DNA from: Litoditis marina
Lineage: Eukaryota > Nematoda > Chromadorea > Rhabditida > Rhabditidae
Direction of reading: 5' to 3'
DNA length: 64,000 bases
NCBI GenBank assembly: GCA_964036275.1
Contig: OZ038437.1
Coordinates: 4,220,501-4,284,500, forward strand
The position numbers were made by a program, and so were the translations under genes. Below, piece after piece: positions 36,801 through 51,800 of this stretch. The notes beneath the pieces are model-generated. The model did not search any database, was not told where the DNA came from, and worked only from the letters and a program-made list of their open reading frames with translations. Within the stretch, counting starts at the first letter, position 1. Every line of letters starts with the position of its first letter.

Positions 36801-39800
36801 GCGTGGGAAGTTTCACTCTGACATAACATTTGACATGACAGGCGTATTGATCTAGATGACTATCCCACTGACGTGACGCGACATCATTATCGAACTCTAA
36901 CTCGGAACTTGAAAACTGAAATTTTTCCCCATACTTGAAAGATCGGGATTTCACAAACTCGAAAGTTCGATTTTTCCACGAACTTGAAATCTCGGCATTT
37001 TTTCACTATTGAAACTCAATATCTCGGAAGCTTGCTTTTGCTCAAACCCAAAAACTGCGTTTTTTTTCAAATATCGAAACTAGAAGAGTCAAAAACTTGC
37101 CTTACTCGAAAGCTCGAAAACTCGAAATAATTTCGTAACTCGATGTCTCGAAATGTTGAAATCGGTTCACGAATCTAACGCATATTATTCTCACTGATAC
37201 TCTAAGCGTGAAACTTCAAAGTAATGAGGTAGGTCGAGGCTCAGGTAAATAGTCTCTTTCATCATTACTGAGACTCCTACAGTACACCTCTTGAATTTCT
37301 AGAACCACGGAAAGTAGTACCACGCACGAACCGGTAACTGAGGAAACGACAACAACAACAACCAGGTATACGAGTGATAGAACTCATCAATCTTCGACTT
37401 GATTCAGAATTCGAACCTTAAAACTTCGTTCGACTGTTTCAAAGTTCTCAGACAGAATTCGAGCGAAGTGTTCACTGAGTTCCGGTGTAGCCGTGACTTG
37501 AAAGTGTGCCGGTCAGAAATGACGCACTGCGATCTGCATGCTTACTGGCTTTTGTAAAACGCAGAACATTTGTGCTAATATTTTTGGGGAAAATTGTACA
37601 ATCGCCCCTCCCTCACCTCAATTCCCCCCGTAGTACATGGGGGGTTATTGTACAATGTCGACGTTTAACAATCACCCCCACAATACAAAATGGGGGGTAA
37701 TAGTACAACTTCGGACCTGTTTAACAATCGCCCCCCCCCCACTCAATCCAAACCTGCAGTAAAGAAGGACGTTGTACAATCACCCCCCTATAGGGTGGGG
37801 GGTGATTGTACTACGGGTCGGATTCCAACCTATTTCGGCTCAAGGGGGGGGGGGACAATTGTACAATAAACCCTATTTTTGATTTTGATCAGAACACTTT
37901 CTCTTCCGGTCAGATAAGTAACAAAAGCTCACTGTCGCTCCACTTCTTCGCTGTTTCCATGAGAAAGATAAAAACTATATAATGTTCGTCATTTCGCGGT
38001 GTAGATAATTTGTTTACATACGTGGTTCACGTCGTACTCTCAGCACTTATTTCTTAATTTCAGAAACAAAGGCAAAGATTATCGCAAATGCATGACTATT
38101 TGCACGTCTTATGGAGGGCTCGATTGTGAGAACAAATGCAAAAAACTTATCTACGGCTACGGCTCTACCCCAACCCCGGCTCCGGAAGTAACTACGTTAG
38201 TTAGGCCCACTAATAATATTTACGCGGGAAGTTTTGACTTAGCACCACACATGACATGCGTAGTGACTTAGATGACGTATCCCGTCGACGTGATTCGCTA
38301 GTAGGATTGTCAAAGTCAAACTCGGAACTCGAAAACTTGAAATTAAATAAACTCGAGAGCTCGAATTTTACCCGATTTTGAAAACTCGAAATGTTTCTAC
38401 TATTGAAACGCTAGAACTTGAAAGCTTGATTCCGTTCAAACCCTGAAACTGCATTCTTTCAAAACTCCAAAACTAGGAACTCGAAAGACCTAAGTACTCC
38501 AAAACTCGAAAACTCAAAAAAATCTCGAATAACGACTCTAACGCACATTTCTTTCACTGGCATTTTGAGCGTAACACCCTCACGTAAACGGTGAGAGTTG
38601 AGGCTCAGATACACAGTATTTTCCATCTTTACTGAGACTCCTACAGTGAACCTCATAATATTACAGAACCACGAAAAGTTTCACCACTCCTGAACCGGTA
38701 ACGGAAACAACAACGACAACCAGGTATGACGTGACAAATGGTCGGGTGCTACAGCTAGTGAAAAGGAATGAATAGATGATTAGTCTTTACAACATCAAAC
38801 TGATTGTACGTTGTCCACAGGTTTGGTAGAACCCATTAACTTTTGTTAGATAAAGAATTCGAACAATGGAAATTCATTCAACTTATTTTATGTTCTTCGA
38901 CAGAATTCCAGCGAACTTGTTACTCATTTTTGAATTAGTGTCTGTGTAGTACGTCGTCGTACGCTCAGAACTTATTTCTGAATTTCAGAAACAAGGCAAA
39001 AGATTATCGCAAATGCGTGACTCTTTGCATGTACTATGGAGGGCTCGATTGTGAGAACAAATGCGAAAAGCTGATCTACGGATCTACCCAAACCCCGACA
39101 CCGAAAGTAACTACGTGAGTTGGGCCCGGTAACACTCTTTACACGCCAAGTTTCACTTCGACCTTGCACAATACATGGCATGCGTATTGACTTAGATGAC
39201 GTATCCCGTCGACGTGGGACGATTATCAAAGTCAACCTGACTTAGATACGGTATCCTGTCGACGTGAGACCATTATCAAAGTCAAACTGACTTAGATACG
39301 GTTTCCCGTCCACGTGAGAAGATTATCAAAGTCAAACTCGGAAACTCAAATTTTCTCGAAACATGAAAACTCGACACTTCACAGACTCAGAAGCTTGATT
39401 AGTGAACAAAAATGAATGTATGAATAGTTATTTCGTTGTTACGGGGACTCCTACAGTGAACCTTATAACTTTTCAGCTTCTCGGAAAGTAGTACCACTCC
39501 TGAATCGGTAACTGAGGAAACGACCACGACCAGGTATGACGTGAAAAATGATTGGGTGCTACAGCTAGGAAAAAAAGAATCGAATGAATCAATAATATTG
39601 TCATCGTTACAAAGACTCCTACAGTAAACCTTATAACTTTTCAGCTCCTTGGAAAGTAGTACCACTCCCGAATCGGTAACTGAGGAAACGACCACGACCA
39701 GGTATGACGTGAAAAATGATTGGGTGCTACAGCTAGTGAAAAGAAATTGAATAAATCAATAGTATTGTCATCGTTACAAAGACTCTTACAGTAAACCTTA

Positions 39801-42800
39801 TAACATTTCAGCTCCTCGGAAAGTAGTACCACTCCCGAATCGGTAACTGAGGAAACGACCACAACGAGGTATGACGTGACAAATGATTGGGTGCTACAGC
39901 TAGTGAAGAGTAATCGAATGAATCAATAGTATTGTCATCGTTACAAAGACTCCTACAGTAAACCTTATAATTTTTCAGCTCCTCGGAAAGTAGTACCACT
40001 CCCGAATCGGTAACTGAGGAAACGACCACAACCAGGTATGACGTGACAAATGATTGGGTGCAACAGCTAGTGAAAAGAAATTGAATGAATGAATAGTCTT
40101 TTTATCGTTACATAGACTTCTACAGTAAACTTTATAACCTTTTAGCTCCTCGGAAAGTAGTACCATTCCCGAATCGGTAACTGAGGGAACGACCACAACG
40201 AGGTATGACGTGGCAAATGATTGGGTGCTACAGCTAGTGAAAAGAAATTGAATGAATCAATAGTCTTTTTATCGTAACATAGACTCTCACAGTAAACCTT
40301 ATAACTTTTCAGCTCCTCGGAAAGTAGTACCACTCCCGAATCGGTAACTGAGGAAACGACCACAACGAGGTATGACGTGACAAATGATTGGTTGCAACAG
40401 CTAGTGAAAAGAAATTGAATGAATGAATAGTCTCTTCATCGTTACATAGACTCCTACAGTAAACCTTACAACTTTTCAGCTCCTCGGAAAGCAGTACCAC
40501 TCCCGAATCGGTAACTGAGGAAACGACCACAACGAGGTATGACGTGACAAATAATTGGGTGCTACAGCTAGTGAAAAGAAATTGAATGAATGAATAGTCT
40601 TTTCCTCGTTACATAGACTCCTTCAGTAAACCTTATAACTTTTCAGCTCCTCGAAAAGTAGTACCACTCCCGAATCGGTAACTGAGGAAACGACCACAAC
40701 GAGGTATGACGTGACAAATGATTGGGTGCTACAGCTAGTGAAAAGAAATTGAATGAATGAATAGTCTTTTCATCGTTACATAGACTCCTACAGTAAACCT
40801 TATAACTTTTCAGCTCCTTGGAAAGTAGTACCACTCCCAAATCGGTAACTGAGGAAACGACCACAACGAGGTATGACGTGACAAATGATTGGGTGCAACA
40901 GCTAGTGAAAAGAAATTGAATGAATGAATAGTCTTTTCCTCGTTACATAGACTCTTCAGTAAACCTTATAACTTTTCAGCTCCTCGGAAAGTAGTACCAC
41001 TCCCGAATCGGTAACTGAGGAAACGACCACAACGAGGTATGACGTGACAAATGATTGGGTGCAACAGCTAGTGAAAAGAAATTGAATGAATGAATAGTCT
41101 TTTCATTGTTACATAGACTCCTACAGTAAACCTTATAACTTTTTAGCTCCTTGGAAAGTAGTACCACTCCCAAATCGGTAACTGAGGAAACGACCACAAC
41201 CAGGTATGACGTGACAAATGATTGGGTGCTACAGCTAGTGAAAATAAATTGAGTAAATCAATAGTATTTTCATCGTTACAAAGACTCCTACAGTAAACCT
41301 TATAACTTTTCAGCTCCTCGGAAAGTAGTACCACTCCCGAATCGGTAACTGAGGAAACGACCACAACGAGGTATGACGTGACAAATGTTTGGGTGCTACA
41401 GCTAGGAAAAAAGAATCGAATGAATCAATAGTATTGTCATCGTTACAAAGACTCCTACAGTAAACCTTATAACTTTTCAGCTCCTTGGAAAGTAGTACCA
41501 CTCCCGAATCGGTAACTGAGGAAACGACCACAACGAGGTATGACGTGACAAATGATTGGGTGCTACAGCTAGTGAAAAGAAATTGAATGAATGAATAGTC
41601 TCTTCATCGTTACATAGACTCCTAAAGTAAACCTTATAACTTTTCAGCTCCTCGGAAAGTAGTACCACTCCCGAATCGGTAACTGAGAAAACGACCACAA
41701 CGAGGTATGACGTGACAAATGATTGGGTGCTACAGCTAGGAAAAAAGAATCGAATGAATCAATAGTATTGTCATCGTTACAAAGACTCCTACAGTAAACC
41801 TTATAACTTTTCAGCTCCTTGGAAAGTAGTACCACTCCCGAATCGGTAACTGAGGAAACGACCACAACGAGGTATGACGTGACAAATGATTGGGTGCAAC
41901 AGCTAGTGAAAAGAAATTGAATGAGTGAATAGTCTTTTCATCGTTACATAGACTCCTAAAGTAAACCTTATAACTTTTCAGCTCCTCGGAAAGTAGTACC
42001 ACTCCCGAATCGGTAACTGAGGAAACGACCACAACGAGGTATGACGTGACAAATGATTGGGTGCAACAGCTAGTGAAAAGAAATTGAATGAGTGAATAGT
42101 CTTTTCATCGTTACAAAGACTCCTAAAGTAAACCTTATAACTTTTCAGCTCCTTGGAAAGTAGTACCACTCCCGAATCGGTAACTGAGGAAACGACCACA
42201 ACGAGGTATGACGTGACAAATGATTGGGTGCAACAGCTAGTGAAAAGAAATTGAATGAGTGAATAGTCTTTTCATCGTTACATAGACTCCTAAAGTAAAC
42301 CTTATAACTTTTCAGCTCCTCGGAAAGTAGTACCACTCCCAAATCGGTAACTGAGGAAACGACCACAACCAGGTATGACGTGACAAATGATTGGGTGCAA
42401 CAGCTAGTGAAAAGAAATTGAATGAATGAATAGTCTTTTCATCGTTACATAGACTCCTAAAGTAAACCTTATAACTTTTCAGCTCCTTGGAAAGTAGTAC
42501 CACTCCCAAATCGGTAACTGAGGAAACGACCACAACCAGGTATGACGTGACAAATGATCGGGTGCTACAGCTAGTGAAAAGAAATTGAGTAAATCAATAG
42601 TATTTTCATCGTTACAAAGACTCCTACAGTATACCTTATACCTTTTCAGCTCCTTGGAAAGTAGTACCACTCCCAAATCGGTAACTGAGGAAACGACCAC
42701 AACCAGGTATGACGTGACAAATGATTGGGTGCTACAGCTAGTGAAAATAAATTGAGTAAATCAATAGTATTTTCATCGTTACAAAGACTCCTACAGTATA

Positions 42801-45800
42801 CCTTATAACTTTTCAGCTCCTCGGAAATTAGTACCACTCCCGAATCGGTAACCGAGGGAACGACCACAACGAGGTATGACGTGACAAATGATTGGGTGCT
42901 ACAGCTAGGAAAAAAGAATCGAATGAATCAATAGTATTGTCATCGTTACAAAGACTCCTACAGTAAACCTTATAACTTTTCAGCTCCTTGGAAAGTAGTA
43001 CCACTCCCGAATCGGTAACTGAGGAAACGACCACAACGAGGTATGACGTGACAAATGATTGGGTGCAACAGCTAGTGAAAAGAAATTGAATGAATGAATA
43101 GTCTTTTCATCGTTACATAGACTCCTAAAGTAAACCTTATAACTTTTCAGCTCCTCGGAAAGTAGTACCACTCCCAAATCGGTAACTGAGGAAACGACCA
43201 CAACCAGGTATGACGTGACAAATGATTGGGTGCAACAGCTAGTGAAAAGAAATTGAATGAATGAATAGTCTTTTCATCGTTACATAGACTCCTAAAGTAA
43301 ACCTTATAACTTTTCAGCTCCTTGGAAAGTAGTACCACTCCAAAATCGGTAACTGAGGAAACGACCACAACCAGGTATGACGTGACAAATGATCGGGTGC
43401 TACAGCTAGTGAAAAGAAACTGAGTAAATCAATAGTATTTTCATCGTTACAAAGACTCCTACAGTAAACCTTATAACTTTTCAGCTCCTCGGAAAGTAGT
43501 ACCACTCCCGAATCGGTAACTGAGGAAACGACCACAACGAGGTATGACGTGACAAATGATTGGGTGCTACAGCTAGTGAAAAGAAATTGAATGAATGAAT
43601 AGTATTGTCATCGTTACATAGACTCCTACAGTAAACCTTATAACTTTTCAGCTCCTCGGAAAGTAGTACCACTCCCGAATCGGTAACTGAGGAAACGACC
43701 ACAACGAGGTATGACGTGACAAATGATTGGGTGCTACAGCTAGTGAAAAGAAATTGAATGAATGAATAGTATTGTCATCGTTACATAGACTCCTACAGTA
43801 AACCTTATAACTTTTCAGCTCCTCGGAAAGTAGTACCACTCCCGAATCGGTAACTGAGGAAACGACCACAACGAGGTATGACGTGACAAATGATTGGGTG
43901 CAACAGCTAGTGAAAAGAAATTGAATGAATGAATAGTCTTTTCATCGTTACATAGACTCCTACAGTAAACCTAATAACTTTTCAGCTCCTCGGAAAGTAG
44001 TACCACTCCCGAATCGGTAACGGAGGAAACGACCACAACGAGGTATGACGTGACAAATGATTGGGTGCTACAGCTAGTGAAAAGAAATAGAGTAAATCAA
44101 TAGTATTTTCATCGTTACAAAGACTCCTACAGTATACCTTATAACTTTTCAGCTCCTCGGAAAGTAGTACCACTCCCGAATCGGTAACTGAGGAAACGAC
44201 CACAACGAGGTATGACGTGACAAATGATTGGGTGCAACAGCTAGTGAAAAGAAATTGAATGAATGAATAGTCTTTTCATCGTTACATAGACTCCTACAGT
44301 AAACCTTATAACTTTTCAGCTCCTCGGAAAGTAGTACCACTCCCGAATCGGTAACTGAGGAAACGACCACAACGAGGTATGACGTGACAATTGATTGGGT
44401 GCTACAGCTAGTGAAAAGAAATTGAGTAAATCAATAGTATTTTCATCGTTACAAAGACTCCTACAGTATACCTTATAACTTTTCAGCTCCTCGGAAAGTA
44501 GTACCACTCCCGAATCGGTAACTGAGGAAACGACCACAACGAGGTATGACGTGACAAATGATTGGGTGCAACAGCTAGTGAAAAGAAATTGAATGAATGA
44601 ATAGTCTTTTCATCGTTACATAGACTCCTACAGTAAACCTTATAACTTTTCAGCTCCTCGGAAAGTAGTACCACTCCCGAATCGGTAACTGAGGAAACGA
44701 CCACAACGAGGTATGACGTGACAATTGATTGGGTGCTACCGCTAGTGAAAAGAAATTGAGTAAATCAATAGTATTTTCATCGTTACAAAGACTCCTACAG
44801 TATACCTTATAACTTTCCAGCTCCTCGGAAAGTAGTACCACTCCCGAATCGGTAACTGAGGAAACGACCACAACGAGGTATGACGTGACAAATGATTAGG
44901 TGCAACAGCTAGTGAAAAGAAATTGAATGAATGAATAGTCTTTTCATCGTTACATAGACTCCTACAGTAAACCTTATAACTTTTCAGCTCCTCGGAAAGT
45001 AGTACCACTCCCGAATCGGTAACTGAGGAAACGACCACAACGAGGTATGACGTGACAAATGATTGGGTGCAACAGCTAGTGAAAAGAAATTGAATGAATG
45101 AATAGTCTTTTTATCGTTACATAGACTCCTACAGTAAACCTTATAACTTTTCAGCTCCTTGGAAAGTAGTACCACTCCCAAATCGGTAACTGAGGAAACG
45201 ACCACAACCAGGTATGACGTGACAAATGATTGGGTGCTACAGCTAGTGAAAAGAAACTAAATGAATGAATAGTCTTTTCATCGTTACATAGACTCCTACA
45301 GTAAACCTTATAACTTTTCAGCTCCTCGGAAAGTAGTACCACTCCCGAATCGGTAACTGAGGAAACGACCACAACGAGGTATGACGTGACAAATGATTGG
45401 GTGCAACAGCTAGTGAAAAGAAACTGAATGAATGAATAATCGTTTCATCGTTACATAGACTCCTACAGTAAACCTTATAACTTTTCAGCTCCTCGGAAAG
45501 TAGTACCACTCCCGAATCGGTAACTGAGGAAACGACCACAACGAGGTATGACGTGACAAATGATTGGGTGCAACAGCTAGTGAAAAGAAACTGAATGAAT
45601 GAATAATCGTTTCATCGTTACATAGACTCCTACAGTAAACCTTATAACTTTTTCAGCTCCTCGGAAAGTAGTACCACTCCCGAATCGGTAACTGAGGAAA
45701 CGACCACAACGAGGTATGACGTGACAAATGATTGGGTGTACAGCTAGTGAAAAGAAACTGAATGAATGAATAGTCTTTTCATCGTTACATAGATTCCTAC

Positions 45801-48800
45801 AGTAAACCTTATAATTTTTCAGCCCCTCGGAAAGTAGTGCCACTCCCGAATCGGTAACTGAGGAAACGACCACAACGAGGTATGACGTAACAAATGATTG
45901 GGTGTACAACTAGTGAAAAGAAACTAAATGAATGAATAGTCTTTTCATCGTTACATAGACTCCTACAGTAAACCTTATAACTTTTCAGCTCCTCGGAAAG
46001 TAGTACCACTCCCGAATCGGTAACTGAGGAAACGACCACAACGAGGTATGACGTGACAAATGATTGGGTGCAACAGCTAGTGAAAAGAAACTGAATGAAT
46101 GAATAGTCTTTTCATCGTTACATAGACTCCTACAGTAAACCTTACAACTTTTCAGCTCCTCGGAAAGTAGTACCACTCCCGAATCGGTAACTGAGGAAAC
46201 GACCACAACGAGGTATGACGTGACAAATGATTGGGTGTACAGCTAGTGAAAAGAAACTGAATGAATGAATAGTCTTTTCATCGTTACATAGACTCCTACA
46301 GTAAACCTTATAACTTTTCAGCTCCTCGGAAAGTAGTACCACTCCCGAATCGGTAACTGAGGAAACGACCACAACGAGGTATGACGTGACAAATGATTGG
46401 GTGCTACAGCTAGTGAAAGAAAACTGAATGAATAATAGTCTTTTCATCGTTACATTGACTCCTACAGTAAACCTTATAACTTTTCAGCTCCTCGGAAAGT
46501 AGTACCACTCCCGAATCGGTAACTGAGGAAACGACCACAACGAGGTATGACGTGACAAATGATTGGGTGTACAGCTAGTGAAAAGAAACTGAATGAATGA
46601 ATAGTCTTTTCATCGTTACATAGACTCCTACAGTAAACCTTATAATTTTTCAGCCCCTCGGAAAGTAGTACCACTCCCGAATCGGTAACTGAGGAAACGA
46701 CCACAACGAGGTATGACGTGACAAATGATTGGGTGCAACAGCTAGTGAAAAGAAACTGAATGAATGATTAGTCTTTTCATCGTTACATAGACTCCTACAG
46801 TAAACCTTATAATTTTTCAGCTCCTCGAAAAGTAGTACCACTCCCGAATCGGTAACTGAGGAAACGACCACAACGAGGTATGACGTGACAAATAATTGGG
46901 TGTACAGCTAGTGAAAAGAAACTGAATGAATGAATAGTCTTTTCATCGTTACATAGACTCCTACAGTAAACCTTATAACTTTTCAGCTCCTCGGAAAGTA
47001 GTACCACTCCCGAATCGGTAACTGAGGAAACGACCACAACGAGGTATGACGTGACAAATGATTGGGTGTACAGCTAGTGAAAAGAAACAGAATGAATGAA
47101 TAGTCTTTTCATCGTTACATAGACTCCTACAGTAAACCTTATAATTTTTCAGCTCCTCGGAAAGTAGTACCACTCCCGAATCGGTAACTGAGGAAACGAC
47201 CACAACGAGGTATGACGTGACAAATGATTGGGTGTACAGCTAGTGAAAAGAAACTGAATGAATGAATAGTATTTTCATCGTTACATAGACTCCTACAGTA
47301 AACCTTATAATTTTTCAGCTCCTCGGAAAGTAGTACCACTCCCGAATCGGTAACTGAGGAAACGACCACAACGAGGTATGACGTGACAAATAATTGGGTG
47401 TACAGCTAGTGATAAGAAACTGAATGAATCAATAGTATTGTCATCGTTACCTAGACTCCTACAGTAAACCTTATAACTTTTCAACTCCTCGGAAAGTAGT
47501 ACCACTCCCGAATCGGTAACTGAGAAAACGACCACAACGAGGTATGACGTGACAAATGATTGGGTGTACAGCTAGTGAAAAGAAACTGAATGAATGAATA
47601 GTCTTTTCATCGTTACATAGACTTCTACAGTAGCCCTTATAACTTTTCAGCTCCTCGGAAAGTAGTACCACTCCCGAATCGGTAACTGAGGAAACGACCA
47701 CAACGAGGTATGACGTGACAAATCATTGGGTGCTACAGCTAGTGAAAAGAAACTGAATGAATGAATAGTCTTTTCATCGTTACATAGACTCCTACAGTAA
47801 ACCTTATAACTTTTCAGCTCCTCGGAAAGTAGTACCACTCCCGAATCGGTAACTGAGGAAACGACCACAACGAGGTATGACGTGACAATTGATTGGGTGC
47901 TGCAGCTAGTTAAAAGAAACTGAATGAATCAATAGTATTGTCATCGTTACCTAGACTCCTACAGTAAACCTTATAACTTTTCAGCTCCTCGGAAAGTAGT
48001 ACCACTCCCGAATCGGTAACTGAGGAAACGACCACAACGAGGTATGACGTGACAAATCATTGGGTGCTACAGCTAGTGAAGAGAAACTGAATGAATAATA
48101 GTCTTTTCATCGTTACATAGATTCCTACAGTAAACCTTATAACTTTTTAGCTCCTTGGAAAGTAGTACCACTCCCAAATCGGTAACTGAGGAAACGACCA
48201 CAACGAGGTATGACGTGACAAATGATTGGGTGTACAGCTAGTGAAAAGAAACTGAATGAATGAATAGTCTTTTCATCGTTACATAGACTCCTACAGTAAA
48301 CCTTATAACTTTTCAGCTCCTCGGAAAGTAGTACCACTCCCGAATCGGTAACTGAGGAAACGACCACAACGAGGTATGACGTGACAAATGATTGGGTGTA
48401 CAGCTAGTGAAAAGAAACTGAATGAATGAATAGTCTTTTCATCGTTACATAGATTCCTACAGTAAACCTTATAATTTTTCAGCCCCTCGGAAAGTAGTGC
48501 CACTCCCGAATCGGTAACTGAGGAAACGACCACAACGAGGTATGACGTAACAAATGATTGGGTGTACAACTAGTGAAAAGAAACTAAATGAATGAATAGT
48601 CTTTTCATCGTTACATAGACTCCTACAGTAAACCTTATAACTTTTCAGCTCCTCGGAAAGTAGTACCACTCCCGAATCGGTAACTGAGGAAACGACCACA
48701 ACGAGGTATGACGTGACAAATGATTGGGTGCAACAGCTAGTGAAAAGAAACTGAATGAATGAATAGTCTTTTCATCGTTACATAGACTCCTACAGTAAAC

Positions 48801-51800
48801 CTTACAACTTTTCAGCTCCTCGGAAAGTAGTACCACTCCCGAATCGGTAACTGAGGAAACGACCACAACGAGGTATGACGTGACAAATGATTGGGTGTAC
48901 AGCTAGTGAAAAGAAACTGAATGAATGAATAGTCTTTTCATCGTTACATAGACTCCTACAGTAAACCTTATAACTTTTCAGCTCCTCGGAAAGTAGTACC
49001 ACTCCCGAATCGGTAACTGAGGAAACGACCACAACGAGGTATGACGTGACAAATGATTGGGTGCTACAGCTAGTGAAAGAAAACTGAATGAATAATAGTC
49101 TTTTCATCGTTACATTGACTCCTACAGTAAACCTTATAACTTTTCAGCTCCTCGGAAAGTAGTACCACTCCCGAATCGGTAACTGAGGAAACGACCACAA
49201 CGAGGTATGACGTGACAAATGATTGGGTGTACAGCTAGTGAAAAGAAACTGAATGAATGAATAGTCTTTTCATCGTTACATAGACTCCTACAGTAAACCT
49301 TATAATTTTTCAGCCCCTCGGAAAGTAGTACCACTCCCGAATCGGTAACTGAGGAAACGACCACAACGAGGTATGACGTGACAAATGATTGGGTGCAACA
49401 GCTAGTGAAAAGAAACTGAATGAATGATTAGTCTTTTCATCGTTACATAGACTCCTACAGTAAACCTTATAATTTTTCAGCTCCTCGAAAAGTAGTACCA
49501 CTCCCGAATCGGTAACTGAGGAAACGACCACAACGAGGTATGACGTGACAAATAATTGGGTGTACAGCTAGTGAAAAGAAACTGAATGAATGAATAGTCT
49601 TTTCATCGTTACATAGACTCCTACAGTAAACCTTATAACTTTTCAGCTCCTCGGAAAGTAGTACCACTCCCGAATCGGTAACTGAGGAAACGACCACAAC
49701 GAGGTATGACGTGACAAATGATTGGGTGTACAGCTAGTGAAAAGAAACAGAATGAATGAATAGTCTTTTCATCGTTACATAGACTCCTACAGTAAACCTT
49801 ATAATTTTTCAGCTCCTCGGAAAGTAGTACCACTCCCGAATCGGTAACTGAGGAAACGACCACAACGAGGTATGACGTGACAAATGATTGGGTGTACAGC
49901 TAGTGAAAAGAAACTGAATGAATGAATAGTATTTTCATCGTTACATAGACTCCTACAGTAAACCTTATAATTTTTCAGCTCCTCGGAAAGTAGTACCACT
50001 CCCGAATCGGTAACTGAGGAAACGACCACAACGAGGTATGACGTGACAAATAATTGGGTGTACAGCTAGTGATAAGAAACTGAATGAATCAATAGTATTG
50101 TCATCGTTACCTAGACTCCTACAGTAAACCTTATAACTTTTCAACTCCTCGGAAAGTAGTACCACTCCCGAATCGGTAACTGAGAAAACGACCACAACGA
50201 GGTATGACGTGACAAATGATTGGGTGTACAGCTAGTGAAAAGAAACTGAATGAATGAATAGTCTTTTCATCGTTACATAGACTTCTACAGTAGCCCTTAT
50301 AACTTTTCAGCTCCTCGGAAAGTAGTACCACTCCCGAATCGGTAACTGAGGAAACGACCACAACGAGGTATGACGTGACAAATCATTGGGTGCTACAGCT
50401 AGTGAAAAGAAACTGAATGAATGAATAGTCTTTTCATCGTTACATAGACTCCTACAGTAAACCTTATAACTTTTCAGCTCCTCGGAAAGTAGTACCACTC
50501 CCGAATCGGTAACTGAGGAAACGACCACAACGAGGTATGACGTGACAATTGATTGGGTGCTGCAGCTAGTTAAAAGAAACTGAATGAATCAATAGTATTG
50601 TCATCGTTACCTAGACTCCTACAGTAAACCTTATAACTTTTCAGCTCCTCGGAAAGTAGTACCACTCCCGAATCGGTAACTGAGGAAACGACCACAACGA
50701 GGTATGACGTGACAAATCATTGGGTGCTACAGCTAGTGAAGAGAAACTGAATGAATAATAGTCTTTTCATCGTTACATAGATTCCTACAGTAAACCTTAT
50801 AACTTTTTAGCTCCTTGGAAAGTAGTACCACTCCCAAATCGGTAACTGAGGAAACGACCACAACGAGGTATGACGTGACAAATGATTGGGTGTACAGCTA
50901 GTGAAAAGAAACTGAATGAATGAATAGTCTTTTCATCGTTACATAGACTCCTACAGTAAACCTTATAATTTTTCAGCTCTTTGGAAAGTAGTACCACTCC
51001 CGAATCGGTAACTGAGGAAACGACCACAACGAGGTATAACGTGACAAATGATTGGGTGTACAGCTAGTGAAAAGAAACTGAATGAATGAATAGTCTTTTC
51101 ATCGTTACATAGACTCCTACAGTAAACCTTATAACTTTTCAGCTCCTCGGAAAGTAGTACCACTCCCGAATCGGTAACTGAGGAAACGACCACAACGAGG
51201 TATGACGTGACAAATGATTGGGTGCTACAGCTAGTGAAAAGAAACTGAATGAATGAATAGTCTTTTCATCGTTACATAGACTCCTACAGTAAACCTTATA
51301 ATTTTTCAGCTCTTTGGAAAGTAGTACCACTCCCGAATCGGTAACTGAGGAAACAACCACAACGAGGTATGACGTGACAAATGATTGGGTGTACAGCTAG
51401 TGAAAAGAAACTGAATGAATGAATAGTCTTTTCATCGTTACATAGACTCCTACAGTAAACCTTATAACTTTTCAGCTCCTCGGAAAGTAGTACCACTCCC
51501 GAATCGGTAACTGAGGAAACGACCACAACGAGGTATGACGTGACAAATGATTGGGTGTACAGCTAGTGAAAAGAAACTGAATGAATGAATAGTCTTTTCA
51601 TCGTTACATAGACTCCTACAGTAAACCTTATAACTTTTCAGCTCCTCGGAAAGTAGTACCACTCCCGAATCGGTAACTGAGGAAACGACCACAACGAGGT
51701 ATGACGTGACAAATGATTGGGTGTACTGCTAGTGAAAAGAAATTGAATGAATGAATAGTCTTTTCATCGTTACATAGACTCCTACAGTAAACCTTATAAC

